A DNA stretch of 25,317 nt, from positions 10,093 to 35,409 of the forward strand of contig DOTV01000167.1 in the NCBI GenBank assembly GCA_003520925.1, in the 5' to 3' direction. This document shows, in pieces, positions 8,017-15,816 of the stretch; within the stretch, counting starts at the first letter, position 1; every line of letters starts with the position of its first letter. Below the pieces are notes generated by a model. It saw only the letters and a program-made list of their open reading frames with translations, ran no database searches and was not told where the DNA came from. The position numbers were made by a program, and so were the translations under genes. The DNA is from Bacteroidales bacterium. GTDB taxonomy: Bacteria; Bacteroidota; Bacteroidia; Bacteroidales; VadinHA17.

Positions 8017-8142
8017 AAGTTGTTAAATATGCTTTTCAATATGCTAAACAATTTCCTGTGAAAAAAGTTTCCTCATCCAATTCCGTCCGGGAATAAGGAA
8101 TGGATTTTTTATTTAAATTCGATATTCTGAAAAGTTTAATAT

Positions 8143-9510
8143 ATGAAGAAGTTAGTGTTTCATTTCATTTTTCTGTTCATAATCTCTGCAACAGGGGCGC
8201 AAACTATTATCAATCGCGATCCTGAGATCATCAGAATGGTAAATGAGATTTCAGGAGAAAGGCTGGAGCAATCAGTCAGGAAGCTGGTAAGCTTTCATAC
8301 ACGCCATAATATGAGTTCCATGGACAATCCGTCTAAGGGAATTGGTGCAGCCCTGAACTGGGTTAAGTTGGAAATGGAGAAAAATATCCCTGCTTCGGGG
8401 GGCAGGCTGGAGGTTAAATTCGAGGATTATACTGTCGGAGGTCAGGGTCAGAGAATTCCGCACACGATAAACCTTAAAAATGTTGTTGCAACATTAAAAG
8501 GTACCGACATTAACGACGATAGAAAGATCCTTATAAGTGCGCATCTCGATTCAAGGGTGCAGCTCGATAATGATTCCGTGAGCTTTGCTCCGGGAGCTGA
8601 TGATGATGGATCAGGAATTGCAGCAATACTTGAACTGGTCAGGATAATGTCTCCCGTGAAATTTCCGGCAACGATTATTTTTATGGCGGTAACGGGAGAG
8701 GAACATGGTTTGTTCGGAGCGCGTTATATGGCAGCCAAAGCAAAAAAGGAGAACTGGAATATTCTTGCAATGCTGAATAATGATATGATCGGGAACAGCA
8801 GTTCAAGCGAGACGATGCTTAACGACAACATGCGGGTAAGAGTGTTCTCCGAGGGAGTGCCTGCATTTGAGACCGAACAAATGGCATCAGTAAGAAAACA
8901 GACTTCAGGAGAGAACGACGGGAAAGCCAGGCAGTTTTCACGCTATATAAAGGAGATCGCAGAGAGATATGTCGACCAGCTGACTGTGACGCTGGTTTTC
9001 AGAAACGACAGGTTCGGAAGGGGAGGAGATCATTCTCCGTTCTGTGAACAGGGATTTACAGCTGTGAGGATCTGTGAATACAATGAAAACTATGACAGGA
9101 CACATAAAATTCCCGCTGTTGTTAACGGAATTCAGGAAGGAGATCTTCCTGAATATGTAGATTACGAATATCTAAGGAAAAATGCAGGATTGAATCTGGC
9201 AACAATTGCAAACCTGGCGCTTGCTCCGTACGAACCTGCGGGCTGCGGAATCGTTACCGGCAGCCTGTCCAACAGTACTACACTACGCTGGGAGGCTCCT
9301 TCAAAGGGACAGAAACCATCAGGTTACTATGTTTTAATGAGGGAGACATGGCAGCCACTCTGGGAGAAGAAAATTTTCGTAACCGGCAGCGAGGTAACAC
9401 TGCCTTACTCAAAAGATAACTATTTCTTCGGGATCCAGTCGGTCAGTGCTTCAGGTCACGAAAGCATTGCTGTCTTTCCCGGTCAGGTGAGAAGAACGGT
9501 ATCCCGCTGA
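8143..9510 (+). CDS. Exported M28-family zinc metallopeptidase
   Basis: A 455-residue secreted aminopeptidase-type enzyme. Residues 1-19 are a signal peptide (hydrophobic core, ATGAQ). The co-catalytic di-zinc centre is complete: His134 in SAHLDS, Asp154 in GADDDGSG, catalytic Glu186 and ligand Glu187 in TGEEHG, Asp214 in NNDMIG and His297 in GGDHSPF. After the peptidase fold (to about residue 360), a roughly 90-residue beta-rich tail containing LRWEAPSKGQKPSGYYVLMR resembles a fibronectin type III domain. Likely role: periplasmic or extracellular peptide trimming. The YjbR-like gene begins 19 bp downstream, so the two are probably cotranscribed. Confidence 0.94.
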   Translation: MKKLVFHFIFLFIISATGAQTIINRDPEIIRMVNEISGERLEQSVRKLVSFHTRHNMSSMDNPSKGIGAALNWVKLEMEKNIPASGGRLEVKFEDYTVGGQGQRIPHTINLKNVVATLKGTDINDDRKILISAHLDSRVQLDNDSVSFAPGADDDGSGIAAILELVRIMSPVKFPATIIFMAVTGEEHGLFGARYMAAKAKKENWNILAMLNNDMIGNSSSSETMLNDNMRVRVFSEGVPAFETEQMASVRKQTSGENDGKARQFSRYIKEIAERYVDQLTVTLVFRNDRFGRGGDHSPFCEQGFTAVRICEYNENYDRTHKIPAVVNGIQEGDLPEYVDYEYLRKNAGLNLATIANLALAPYEPAGCGIVTGSLSNSTTLRWEAPSKGQKPSGYYVLMRETWQPLWEKKIFVTGSEVTLPYSKDNYFFGIQSVSASGHESIAVFPGQVRRTVSR

Positions 9511-9529
9511 CCCTCTTAAATCGCAATTT

Positions 9530-9850
9530 ATGAATATCGAAATCTTAAGAGACTACTGTATATCCAAAAAGAATGTCACCGAAAGCTTCCCGTTCGGCGA
9601 TGACACACTTGTCTTCAAAACAGGAGGCAGGATTTTTGCCCTTGTAAATCTCGAGGGCGATCTGAGCATAAATCTGAAATGCGACCCGGCTCTGGCTATT
9701 GAATTAAGGGAAAGATATTCCTCCGTATTGCCGGGATATCATATGAATAAAAAGCACTGGAATACGGTTTATGTAGACGGTACGGTGCCCGATAAAGATC
9801 TTTTTTCGTGGATCGATCATTCATATGACCTGGTATCAGGTAAGAAATAA
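9530..9850 (+). CDS. MmcQ/YjbR family protein
   Basis: A 106-residue small cytoplasmic protein of the MmcQ/YjbR fold, often described as double-wing DNA-binding. Diagnostic features are the N-terminal helix LRDYCISKKNVTESFPFGDD, the strand LVFKTGGRIFALV, the LSINLKCDP turn, and the conserved PGYHMNKKHWNTVYVDG block. The closing helix FSWIDHSYDLV is also typical. Length is normal. Function is not established for the family. It lies 19 bp after the M28 peptidase and 46 bp before the ICMT-like gene, probably in one transcription unit. Confidence 0.92.
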   Translation: MNIEILRDYCISKKNVTESFPFGDDTLVFKTGGRIFALVNLEGDLSINLKCDPALAIELRERYSSVLPGYHMNKKHWNTVYVDGTVPDKDLFSWIDHSYDLVSGKK

Positions 9851-9896
9851 CCTGATTGGGGAATGTGGATCTTAATAATGAAAAAACTATTTACTA

Positions 9897-10571
9897 ATGA
9901 AAACAATTCAATTGGCAATTAAAAGTTTACTCGGAACTCTTTTCTTCCTGCTGGTACTGTTCATCAGTGCCGGACGAATAAATTACTGGCAGGGGTGGTT
10001 ATACACTGCAATCTGTATTTTATCTGTATTTTTAAATGCATATGCACTGAAAGATAAAGCTGACCTGGCAGCAGAAAGGGCGGTAGTAAAATCAGGAACA
10101 AAATCGTGGGATAAAAAAATATTAGGGTTATCTGCAGTTATACTGATAATTACATATATAGTTGCCGGGCTGGATTCGGGCCGTTACCATTGGTCGCCGC
10201 CCTTTAATGGGGGCGTAAATGCAACTGGAGCAGCCCTTATTATTGCCGGAGAAGTAATTTTTCTTATGGCACAAAAGGAAAACAGGTTTTTTTCGAGCGT
10301 TATGCGTATTCAGACTGACAGGGGCCACACCGTATGCGATACCGGAATTTATAAAATAATAAGACATCCTGCATATTTCGGAAACATTATTACTGCCTTA
10401 GGGATACCTTTGATCCTTGGATCTCTGTGGGGTTTTATACCATCTGCAGTCTCAATTATCCTGGTTATAATAAGAACATATCTTGAAGACAGGACTCTTA
10501 TTAAAGAGCTGGATGGATATAGTGATTATTCCTCAAGAACCCGGTTCAGATTGCTTCCATACATCTGGTAG
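9897..10571 (+). CDS. Isoprenylcysteine carboxyl methyltransferase-like membrane protein
   Basis: A 224-residue integral membrane protein with about five hydrophobic segments. It carries the ICMT/PEMT signature in its C-terminal half: CDTGIYKIIRHPAYFGN, with the RHPxYxG cofactor-binding motif. Further on are the acidic LEDRTLIKELDGYSDY and the ending RFRLLPYIW. Bacterial members are S-adenosylmethionine-dependent methyltransferases of lipid or small-molecule substrates, and the substrate here is unknown. The start at 9897 precedes the first helix. A second, shorter member of the same superfamily lies at 13587-14069. Confidence 0.9.
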   Translation: MKTIQLAIKSLLGTLFFLLVLFISAGRINYWQGWLYTAICILSVFLNAYALKDKADLAAERAVVKSGTKSWDKKILGLSAVILIITYIVAGLDSGRYHWSPPFNGGVNATGAALIIAGEVIFLMAQKENRFFSSVMRIQTDRGHTVCDTGIYKIIRHPAYFGNIITALGIPLILGSLWGFIPSAVSIILVIIRTYLEDRTLIKELDGYSDYSSRTRFRLLPYIW

Positions 10572-10742
10572 TTTATTGGTGAATAATCTGATCATAGGAT
10601 TCTCCCGGTTCCGCCAACAGGAGTGTGCTTGTGAAAATCCAGTACCTTTGTTCACAATGCATCACAGGGAAGTTTTTACTGTCATTTATTGGGAAATAAC
10701 CCAGGTATATTTTTCATATTATTTACTATTAAACCGGCAAAT

Positions 10743-12764
10743 ATGAAGTCACTAAAAAGTCTTATTCTTACTTTGTTCCTGCTTGTTTTAATTCTGTTTT
10801 CTTCACCTCTTAAAAGCCAGGAGAGGCAATCGGAACTTAAAAAAGGCGTACCTGTACCAGAATTGCTGACCGCAGGGGATAAGCACAGGTACATTGTAAC
10901 AATAGATGCAAATATGTTCGCATATTTCAGCCTGGTTCAGAAAGGAGTGGATGTGTTGATCACCACTTATGATCCGGACGGGAACAAGATTCAAAGTTTT
11001 GACAGTCCGAACGGAAGATCAGGACCTGAGCCTGTCATACTCTTTTCGGAAAAGAAGGGGAATTATGTTCTGGAACTTACGGCTCTGGAAGAAAAAGGAT
11101 ATAAGGGCAGGTACGAACTTGTCTGGCTAAAACTGGAACCCAGGGGAACCACACCTGAGAAACAGATAGATCAGCTTTTCACAACGTGGAATACTATTGA
11201 ATCGCCCGGGGCAGCTGTAGCTGTTGAGAAAGATGGTAAAATAATCTATAAAAAGGGTTTCGGAAGTGCCGAACTTGAATATAACATACCAATTACTCCA
11301 CAGACCGTGTTTCATATCGCTTCAATTTCAAAACAGTTTACCTGTTTTTCTATCCTTTTGCTTGAAAAGCAGGGAAAACTATCAATTGATGACGATATCA
11401 GGAAATATATTCCAGAAGTTCCTGATTTCGGAAAAGTTATTACACTTAACCACCTTATGCATCACACAAGCGGACTGAGGGACCAGTGGGAGTTACTAGC
11501 GATGGCAGGTTGGAGACTCGATGACATTATTACAAAAGATCAAATACTCAGAATTGTGAGCCGGCAGAAAGAATTGAATTTTAGTCCGGGTGAAGAATAT
11601 ATGTATTGCAATACCGGATTCACACTTCTGGCTGAAGTTGTAGCTCGTGTTTCAGGTCAGCCTTTTCCTGAGTTTACAAGGATCAATATTTTCGAGCCGC
11701 TTAAAATGACAAACACCCTGTTTTATGATGATTGCGAGAAAATTGTGAGGAACAGGGCTTATTCCTTTTATGCCGACAGCACTGGATATAAGAAAAGCAT
11801 ACTCAGCTACTCAAATGCAGGAGCGACAAGTTTGTTCACTACCGCGGAAGACCTCTGCAAGTGGTCTGTTAACTTTGAAAACCCGGTTGTCGGGGGTAAA
11901 GATATTATTGACAGAATGAGTTTGCGGGGTGTACTGAACAAAGGAGATACAATAACCTATGCATTGGGTCAGGATATCGGCAGCTATAAGGGATTGAAGA
12001 TCATTTCACATGGAGGTGCAGATGCCGGGTACAGAAGTTTCCTTGTCAGGTTCCCCGATCAGAAGTTCTCTGTAAATGTTCTCAGCAACCTGGCTTCCTT
12101 CGATCCGGGAGGAATGTCATTTAAAATCGCAGATATTTATCTTAAGGATAAAGAGGTTGTGGCAGGTTTAAAAAAAGAAGAAACCGGAATCAAAGCCCCG
12201 GCTGTGGTAAACGATATAAAGGTCGATCATGATATCCTGGTATCTTATTGTGGTCAGTATGAATGGCAGCCCGGGATTTTTGTAACAGTTTCTCTCGAAA
12301 ATGATATTCTGTTTGTTTCCGCACCAGAGCTTCCAAAGACTCCTATGGTGCCAGTATCAGCAACCGAGTTCGATGTGAAACCGGTTTCGGCAAGAGTCAC
12401 ATTTGTTCTTGATTCAGGTAAGGTAAGCAAGATGCAGGTAAAGATGAACGGGGGGGAGGTAATTGCAATGAAGACACCTGATTTTGACCCTGCAAAAATT
12501 AACGTGTCAGAATATACAGGAAACTTCTACAGCGAAGAATTAAGCACTGCTTATACAATGGTTGCAGATTCAGGTAAACTTATTGCCCGGCATTTCCGGA
12601 CAGGAGATGTAATGCTCACGGGCACCAAACCTGATAACTTTACGGGCAATCAATGGTATTTCCGGAATGTCGCTTTTACCAGGGATTCAAATGGCAAAAT
12701 AATTGGTTGCAGGGTTTCCGGAGGGCGTGTAAAGAACCTTAAGTTTACGAAAATATCAGAGTGA
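10743..12764 (+). CDS. Exported serine hydrolase (class C beta-lactamase/DD-peptidase fold) with PPC-like N-terminal domain
   Basis: A 673-residue secreted protein using the ATG at 10743; an upstream in-frame ATG at 10689 would add residues before the signal peptide, so the downstream one is preferred. Residues 1-25 are a signal peptide. Residues about 35-132 resemble a PPC-type beta-sandwich. The catalytic domain (about 140-480) has SxxK at Ser194-Lys197 (SISKQFT), YxN at Tyr288-Asn290 (YCNTG) and HGG at His423-Gly425. Two beta-rich modules follow (about 510-590 and 595-673), as in many Bacteroidota serine hydrolases. Substrate may be D-amino-acid peptides or esters; beta-lactam resistance should not be assumed. 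It converges with the SRPBCC gene, which ends 26 bp away. Confidence 0.93.
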   Translation: MKSLKSLILTLFLLVLILFSSPLKSQERQSELKKGVPVPELLTAGDKHRYIVTIDANMFAYFSLVQKGVDVLITTYDPDGNKIQSFDSPNGRSGPEPVILFSEKKGNYVLELTALEEKGYKGRYELVWLKLEPRGTTPEKQIDQLFTTWNTIESPGAAVAVEKDGKIIYKKGFGSAELEYNIPITPQTVFHIASISKQFTCFSILLLEKQGKLSIDDDIRKYIPEVPDFGKVITLNHLMHHTSGLRDQWELLAMAGWRLDDIITKDQILRIVSRQKELNFSPGEEYMYCNTGFTLLAEVVARVSGQPFPEFTRINIFEPLKMTNTLFYDDCEKIVRNRAYSFYADSTGYKKSILSYSNAGATSLFTTAEDLCKWSVNFENPVVGGKDIIDRMSLRGVLNKGDTITYALGQDIGSYKGLKIISHGGADAGYRSFLVRFPDQKFSVNVLSNLASFDPGGMSFKIADIYLKDKEVVAGLKKEETGIKAPAVVNDIKVDHDILVSYCGQYEWQPGIFVTVSLENDILFVSAPELPKTPMVPVSATEFDVKPVSARVTFVLDSGKVSKMQVKMNGGEVIAMKTPDFDPAKINVSEYTGNFYSEELSTAYTMVADSGKLIARHFRTGDVMLTGTKPDNFTGNQWYFRNVAFTRDSNGKIIGCRVSGGRVKNLKFTKISE

Positions 12765-12789
12765 GGTAAAAGGTTGAAAACAGGTAATA

Positions 12790-13422
12790 TTATGTTAACA
12801 ATCCATTACAGTTTTTACGACGGCAGAAAATCCACCAATGTAATCCTGATTTAATGTAAAATGATCTGAAATCATAAATTCTTGTTTCAACTTTTCCCGA
12901 ATGGAGTGACTCTGAAAACTTCCTTATATTCTTCAGCTGCCTTGTCATCATTATCTTATTGACAAAGGAATAGATGACGAAGAAACCCCTTGAGAATATA
13001 TCAGTATTAAAATGGCCTTTTATCTTGCACCATAATATGGATTTGGTTCCTTTTTTCGTAATCCTGTATTCAATAAGCATATCCTTCATATAAAGGTTAA
13101 CAGGAGAATTAATCGGCTCACAGAACCGGCAAACAATAAAAGAATTTTCCTGAAATTCGGATATGTGAAATGCCAGCAGGAAATGAGTATTTACCTTTAA
13201 GGGCGGCAGGTTTTCAATGATGAAATCAGGCGACTTCCTGAATCGGTTGTCAAGGAAATCATAACTGTAAGGTGACACTCTCAACTGTTTTAACCATAAG
13301 AAAATATCAGATGCCTCAGCCCTGATTTCTATGGAACGAATCAGTTCCCTGCAATCAGTATTCGGTATTTCCGGTGTGAAATCAATAATAAAGGATGGTA
13401 TGGAAAGAGATTTAGTTTTCAT
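12790..13422 (-). CDS. SRPBCC-fold protein
   Basis: A 210-residue cytoplasmic protein. The N-terminal half has the START/SRPBCC-like pattern IEIRAEASDIFLWLKQLRVS, immediately followed by PYSYDFLDN. The next block, FRKSPDFI, with an LPPLKVN turn, is typical of that family. The rest alternates beta strands (LIEYRITKKGTKSILWCKI) with a long C-terminal helix containing MMTRQLKNIRKFSESL. Such proteins bind hydrophobic ligands in a large cavity, but no ligand can be inferred. The gene is transcribed alone, divergently from the ICMT-like gene at 13587, across the double palindrome at 13468-13507. Confidence 0.75.
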   Translation of the reverse strand: MKTKSLSIPSFIIDFTPEIPNTDCRELIRSIEIRAEASDIFLWLKQLRVSPYSYDFLDNRFRKSPDFIIENLPPLKVNTHFLLAFHISEFQENSFIVCRFCEPINSPVNLYMKDMLIEYRITKKGTKSILWCKIKGHFNTDIFSRGFFVIYSFVNKIMMTRQLKNIRKFSESLHSGKVETRIYDFRSFYIKSGLHWWIFCRRKNCNGLLT

Positions 13423-13467
13423 TAAACCCCTGTATATTCTTATATCATTAAGGATACAACTTTGATA

Positions 13468-13507
13468 AAGTTACAAAAAGTAACTTGACTTTGATCTGAA
13501 CAAAGTC
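13468..13507. promoter_or_regulatory. Two abutting perfect palindromes, candidate operator
   Basis: Palindrome A is AAGTTACAAAAAGTAACTT (13468-13486: seven-base arms, AAAAA spacer). Palindrome B directly follows at 13487-13507, with arms GACTTTG and CAAAGTC around a 7-base spacer. ACTTTGAT also occurs upstream at 13459-13466 as a direct repeat. B lies exactly in the spacer of the candidate promoter listed next, and A overlaps its -33 element. Two perfect, touching inverted repeats in a 164-bp divergent gap strongly suggest a repressor or MerR-style activator site. No regulator gene is adjacent. Confidence 0.6.
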
Positions 13508-13515
13508 TATTTTTG
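13485..13515 (+). promoter_or_regulatory. Candidate Bacteroidota-type promoter for the second ICMT-like gene
   Basis: TTG at 13485-13487 and TATTTTTG at 13508-13515 match the -33 TTTG and -7 TAnnTTTG consensus of Bacteroidota promoters, with a 20-bp spacer. The transcription start would lie near 13522, about 65 bp before the ATG at 13587. A plausible opposite-strand promoter for the SRPBCC gene uses the same region (TTTG ... TACTTTTTG on the minus strand). Confidence 0.5.
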
Positions 13516-13586
13516 AGTCAGCGGGGTTGGTTTAGTTATTGAATTATTAAGAACCAAGGCTCTTCTTTAACTGTAAACAAATAACA

Positions 13587-14069
13587 ATGAAAACATCTAT
13601 GACGCTTTTTGGTTGTGGCCCTAAACTGGCACTGCTATGTCTGCCGTATATACTGCTTTCTTTAACTGTGATGTACAGATATCCTGAATTCTTAAAATCG
13701 GGTTTTTTAGAGTACCCTTTTTTTAAGTACATGGGATTTATATGGTTAGTTTTGGGAATTATCTTCTGGATCTATTCTGCAGTCTGGTTTTTAAAATATT
13801 TTAAACCCGGCAGGCTTATTACACAGGGGCCTTTTGCCCTTTGCCGGAATCCTATCTATTCCTCTATAATAGTCTTTATAATACCTGCCCTGGCACTGAT
13901 TTTCCATTCGGGTCTGATATTCTCTGTTGCGTTGGTTTTATATCTCGGATTTAAGATCTCAATACATGGGGAAACAATTATATTGAGAAGGATTTTTGGT
14001 GAAGAATATGAGATATATGAGAAATCGGTTAATGAGATTTTTCCGTTTCCGGGGAGACAATTCAAATAA
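13587..14069 (+). CDS. Short ICMT/PEMT-like membrane methyltransferase
   Basis: A 160-residue membrane protein with four or five hydrophobic segments. It carries the ICMT-type C-terminal signature: LITQGPFALCRNPIYSSI, in which RNPIY replaces the usual RHPxY. The acidic block ETIILRRIFGEEYEIYEKSV then leads to the ending FPFPG. It belongs to the same superfamily as the 224-residue protein at 9897 but is shorter and diverged. Probable role: methyl transfer to a lipid or isoprenoid-type small molecule. It is followed 31 bp later by the DUF1080-like gene, probably in one operon. It sits downstream of the double palindrome. Confidence 0.82.
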   Translation: MKTSMTLFGCGPKLALLCLPYILLSLTVMYRYPEFLKSGFLEYPFFKYMGFIWLVLGIIFWIYSAVWFLKYFKPGRLITQGPFALCRNPIYSSIIVFIIPALALIFHSGLIFSVALVLYLGFKISIHGETIILRRIFGEEYEIYEKSVNEIFPFPGRQFK

Positions 14070-14100
14070 CCGGATTAATTTTGGCAAATAATCATTTACA

Positions 14101-14712
14101 ATGAATATCCGGCTTTTAGCTTACGCTATTATGATGATAGCTATTGGAAGGTTTATCCAGGATGATAAACACCTCTTCAACGGAGTCTCTCTGGATAACT
14201 GGGAGGTTATCGATTTCGAGGGACATGGAAACGTTTCCGTTGTTGATAGTTGTATTATTATAGATAAGGGAGAATTAATATCGGGTATACGATGGACCGG
14301 TGAATTTCCAAAAACTAATTATGAGATTACTCTTGATGCCAAACGTGTCGATGGGAGAGATTTCTTTTGCGGTATGACATTTCCGGTTAAAGAATCCTTT
14401 CTAACACTGGTGCTTGGAGGATGGGGAGGATCAGTTGTCGGTCTGAGCTCTATCGACGGATATGATGCTGCCAACAATCAGACAGGTAACCAGTTCAGTT
14501 TTGGATCGGGTTGGTGGTACGGAATCCGTCTCAGAGTGACAGACAAAAAAATTGAAGCCTGGGTTGAGGGCGAAAAGATAGTCGATTTTACAATTGGTAA
14601 TTCAAGTCTCTCATTAAGATCGGAAGTGGAATTATCCGTACCTTTTGGATTTACGACATATAAAACTACCGGAGCTCTGAGAAATATAAAGCTTCATGAG
14701 ATCAATGATTGA
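14101..14712 (+). CDS. DUF1080 (3-keto-disaccharide hydrolase)-like protein
   Basis: A 203-residue protein with a concanavalin-like beta-sandwich of DUF1080 type. It shows the family entry motif HLFNGVSLDNWEV, the strand block NYEITLDAKRVDGRDFFCGM, a glycine-rich GGWGGSVVGLSSIDG, and later GWWYGIRLRVTDKKIEAWVE. It ends with the recurrent GALRNIKLHE closing strand. The N-terminus (LLAYAIMMIAIG) is a short hydrophobic signal-like segment, so export is likely. Related proteins bind or cleave sugars, including 3-keto-glycosides, but this single-domain form has no assigned substrate. It is cotranscribed with the short ICMT-like gene and convergent with kdpE, 40 bp away. Confidence 0.85.
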   Translation: MNIRLLAYAIMMIAIGRFIQDDKHLFNGVSLDNWEVIDFEGHGNVSVVDSCIIIDKGELISGIRWTGEFPKTNYEITLDAKRVDGRDFFCGMTFPVKESFLTLVLGGWGGSVVGLSSIDGYDAANNQTGNQFSFGSGWWYGIRLRVTDKKIEAWVEGEKIVDFTIGNSSLSLRSEVELSVPFGFTTYKTTGALRNIKLHEIND

Positions 14713-14752
14713 GATCCTTTTGTTTCTGAAACAATGTTCACATCATAATGAT

Positions 14753-15439
14753 CTAATTACCAAATCTGTAACCAATACCTGATTCGGTAATTATAAGAGA
14801 AGGATGAGTGGGATCGTCTTCTAATTTTTTTCTTAGCTGGGCAACAAATACCCGTAAATATTGTGTCTGATCTGAATAGCTATGTCCCCATACCTCTTTT
14901 AATAAATACTGATGAGTTAATACTCTGCCCGAATTTACTGCCATTAAAGCAAGCAGTGAAAATTCGGTTGAAGTTAATTTTACGAGATTACCGTTTTTCC
15001 TTACAATATGGCCTGGCAGGTCGACAGATAAAGACCCGAATGACAAAATCGGACTGGTCCCTGATTTGTTTATTTCCACTCTTAAAGCAGTTCTTATACG
15101 TGCCAGTAATTCCCCTGTTCTGAATGGTTTTGTAAGATAATCGTTAGCTCCTGAGTCAAGAGCTTTAATAATAACATCTTCCGAGTTCCTGACGGAAAGA
15201 ATAATTACAGGATTGTTATACCATTCCCTGAGTTTTTTGAGAACAGATAGGCCGTCTTCATCGGGCAGGCCAAGATCGAGAAGTATCAGAGCAGGATTAT
15301 GAGTAGCGGCTGCGACTATTCCTTCTTTAGCTGTCGTGGCTTCAGATACTTTGTATCCGTTAAGGTTTAAAGTTATCTCAAGAAGCCTTCTTATCTGGAC
15401 CTCATCATCAATAATCAGTATGTTGATATCTGTTTCCAA
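14753..15439 (-). CDS. kdpE: KdpE, OmpR-family response regulator of the potassium system
   Basis: A 228-residue cytoplasmic regulator. The receiver domain has DDE at 11-13, phospho-acceptor Asp55 in LLDLGLPDEDG, switch Ser82 in ILSVRNSED and Lys104 in DYLTKPF; the VRNSED block is characteristic of KdpE. The winged-helix domain (about 128-228) has LTSTEFSLLALMAVNSGRVL, QYLLKEVWG, QYLRVFVAQLRKKLE and the terminal GIGYRF. It should be phosphorylated by KdpD and activate kdpFABC. The gene is divergent from kdpF and separated from kdpD by the whole transporter, unlike the adjacent kdpDE pair of Escherichia coli. A candidate binding site is at 15501-15550. Confidence 0.95.
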   Translation of the reverse strand: METDINILIIDDEVQIRRLLEITLNLNGYKVSEATTAKEGIVAAATHNPALILLDLGLPDEDGLSVLKKLREWYNNPVIILSVRNSEDVIIKALDSGANDYLTKPFRTGELLARIRTALRVEINKSGTSPILSFGSLSVDLPGHIVRKNGNLVKLTSTEFSLLALMAVNSGRVLTHQYLLKEVWGHSYSDQTQYLRVFVAQLRKKLEDDPTHPSLIITESGIGYRFGN

Positions 15440-15500
15440 TATCCAAATTTAAGAGAAAAAGGAAGATCCGATGTACACCAATTCAGAATTAGTAAACTGC

Positions 15501-15550
15501 ATCCTTATAAAATCTTTATGCCATGAAACTAATCCTTATAAAATCCTTAT
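15501..15550. promoter_or_regulatory. Candidate KdpE operator: two pairs of ATCCTTAT half-sites
   Basis: The half-site ATCYTTAT occurs at 15501, 15512, 15532 and 15543. Each pair is spaced 11 bp start to start, and the pairs start 31 bp apart, about three helical turns. The two 19-bp units (15501-15519 and 15532-15550) differ at one base. Eleven-base direct repeats are the typical footprint of OmpR-family dimers. The site lies in the kdpE-kdpF divergent gap, 42 bp before the kdpF ATG. Confidence 0.7.
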
Positions 15551-15576
15551 CAATTCTGTCGCATTTTTGTATCGGT

Positions 15577-15585
15577 ATAATTTGA
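15577..15585 (+). promoter_or_regulatory. Candidate core promoter element before kdpF
   Basis: TATAATTTG at 15577-15585 combines a TATAAT box with a TTTG tail like the Bacteroidota -7 element, although with one extra base. No good -33 element is seen, as expected for an activator-dependent promoter, and the KdpE half-sites end 26 bp upstream. Transcription would start at about 15590, almost at the kdpF ATG. Confidence 0.4.
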
Positions 15586-15591
15586 GCTGAC

Positions 15592-15729
15592 ATGAATGCA
15601 TTAGTTCTGTTTGTCCGTCCTGAAGCGGCATCTTCAAATAACCCTGTGAGTTATATTATCGGAGGAATTATCGCCATTCTGATCCTGGGTTACCTGATAT
15701 ACACTCTTTTACGACCTGATAAATTTTAA
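15592..15729 (+). CDS. kdpF: KdpF, small subunit of the K+-transporting ATPase
   Basis: A 45-codon gene encoding one membrane helix with the KdpF pattern: IIGGIIAILILGYLIYTLL, followed directly by RPDKF and the stop. KdpF stabilises the KdpABC complex in the inner membrane. It begins with MNALVLFVRPEAASSNNP, a polar N-terminal stretch that makes the protein longer than the 29-residue E. coli KdpF. An in-frame GTG at 15646 would give 27 residues, the classical length, so the real start is uncertain. It lies directly upstream of kdpA, as in other kdp operons. Confidence 0.85.
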   Translation: MNALVLFVRPEAASSNNPVSYIIGGIIAILILGYLIYTLLRPDKF

Positions 15730-15816
15730 TCGGATGATAATCTCATCACTCAATCCTGTATGTAACAGACCCTGTTCTTTTTTACGGTTCAAACCGTGAT
15801 TTAATGTCGAAAAACA

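Noticed and set aside
10689..10742. Upstream start for the serine hydrolase
   Set aside because: It would place 18 residues ahead of a well-formed signal peptide; the ATG at 10743 begins the signal directly.
15440..15816. A c-di-AMP or other riboswitch leader for the kdp operon
   Set aside because: The region before kdpF is short and explained by direct repeats and a promoter; no conserved riboswitch core was seen. The ACGGTTCAAACCGT sequence between kdpF and kdpA has only a two-base centre, too tight for an RNA hairpin.
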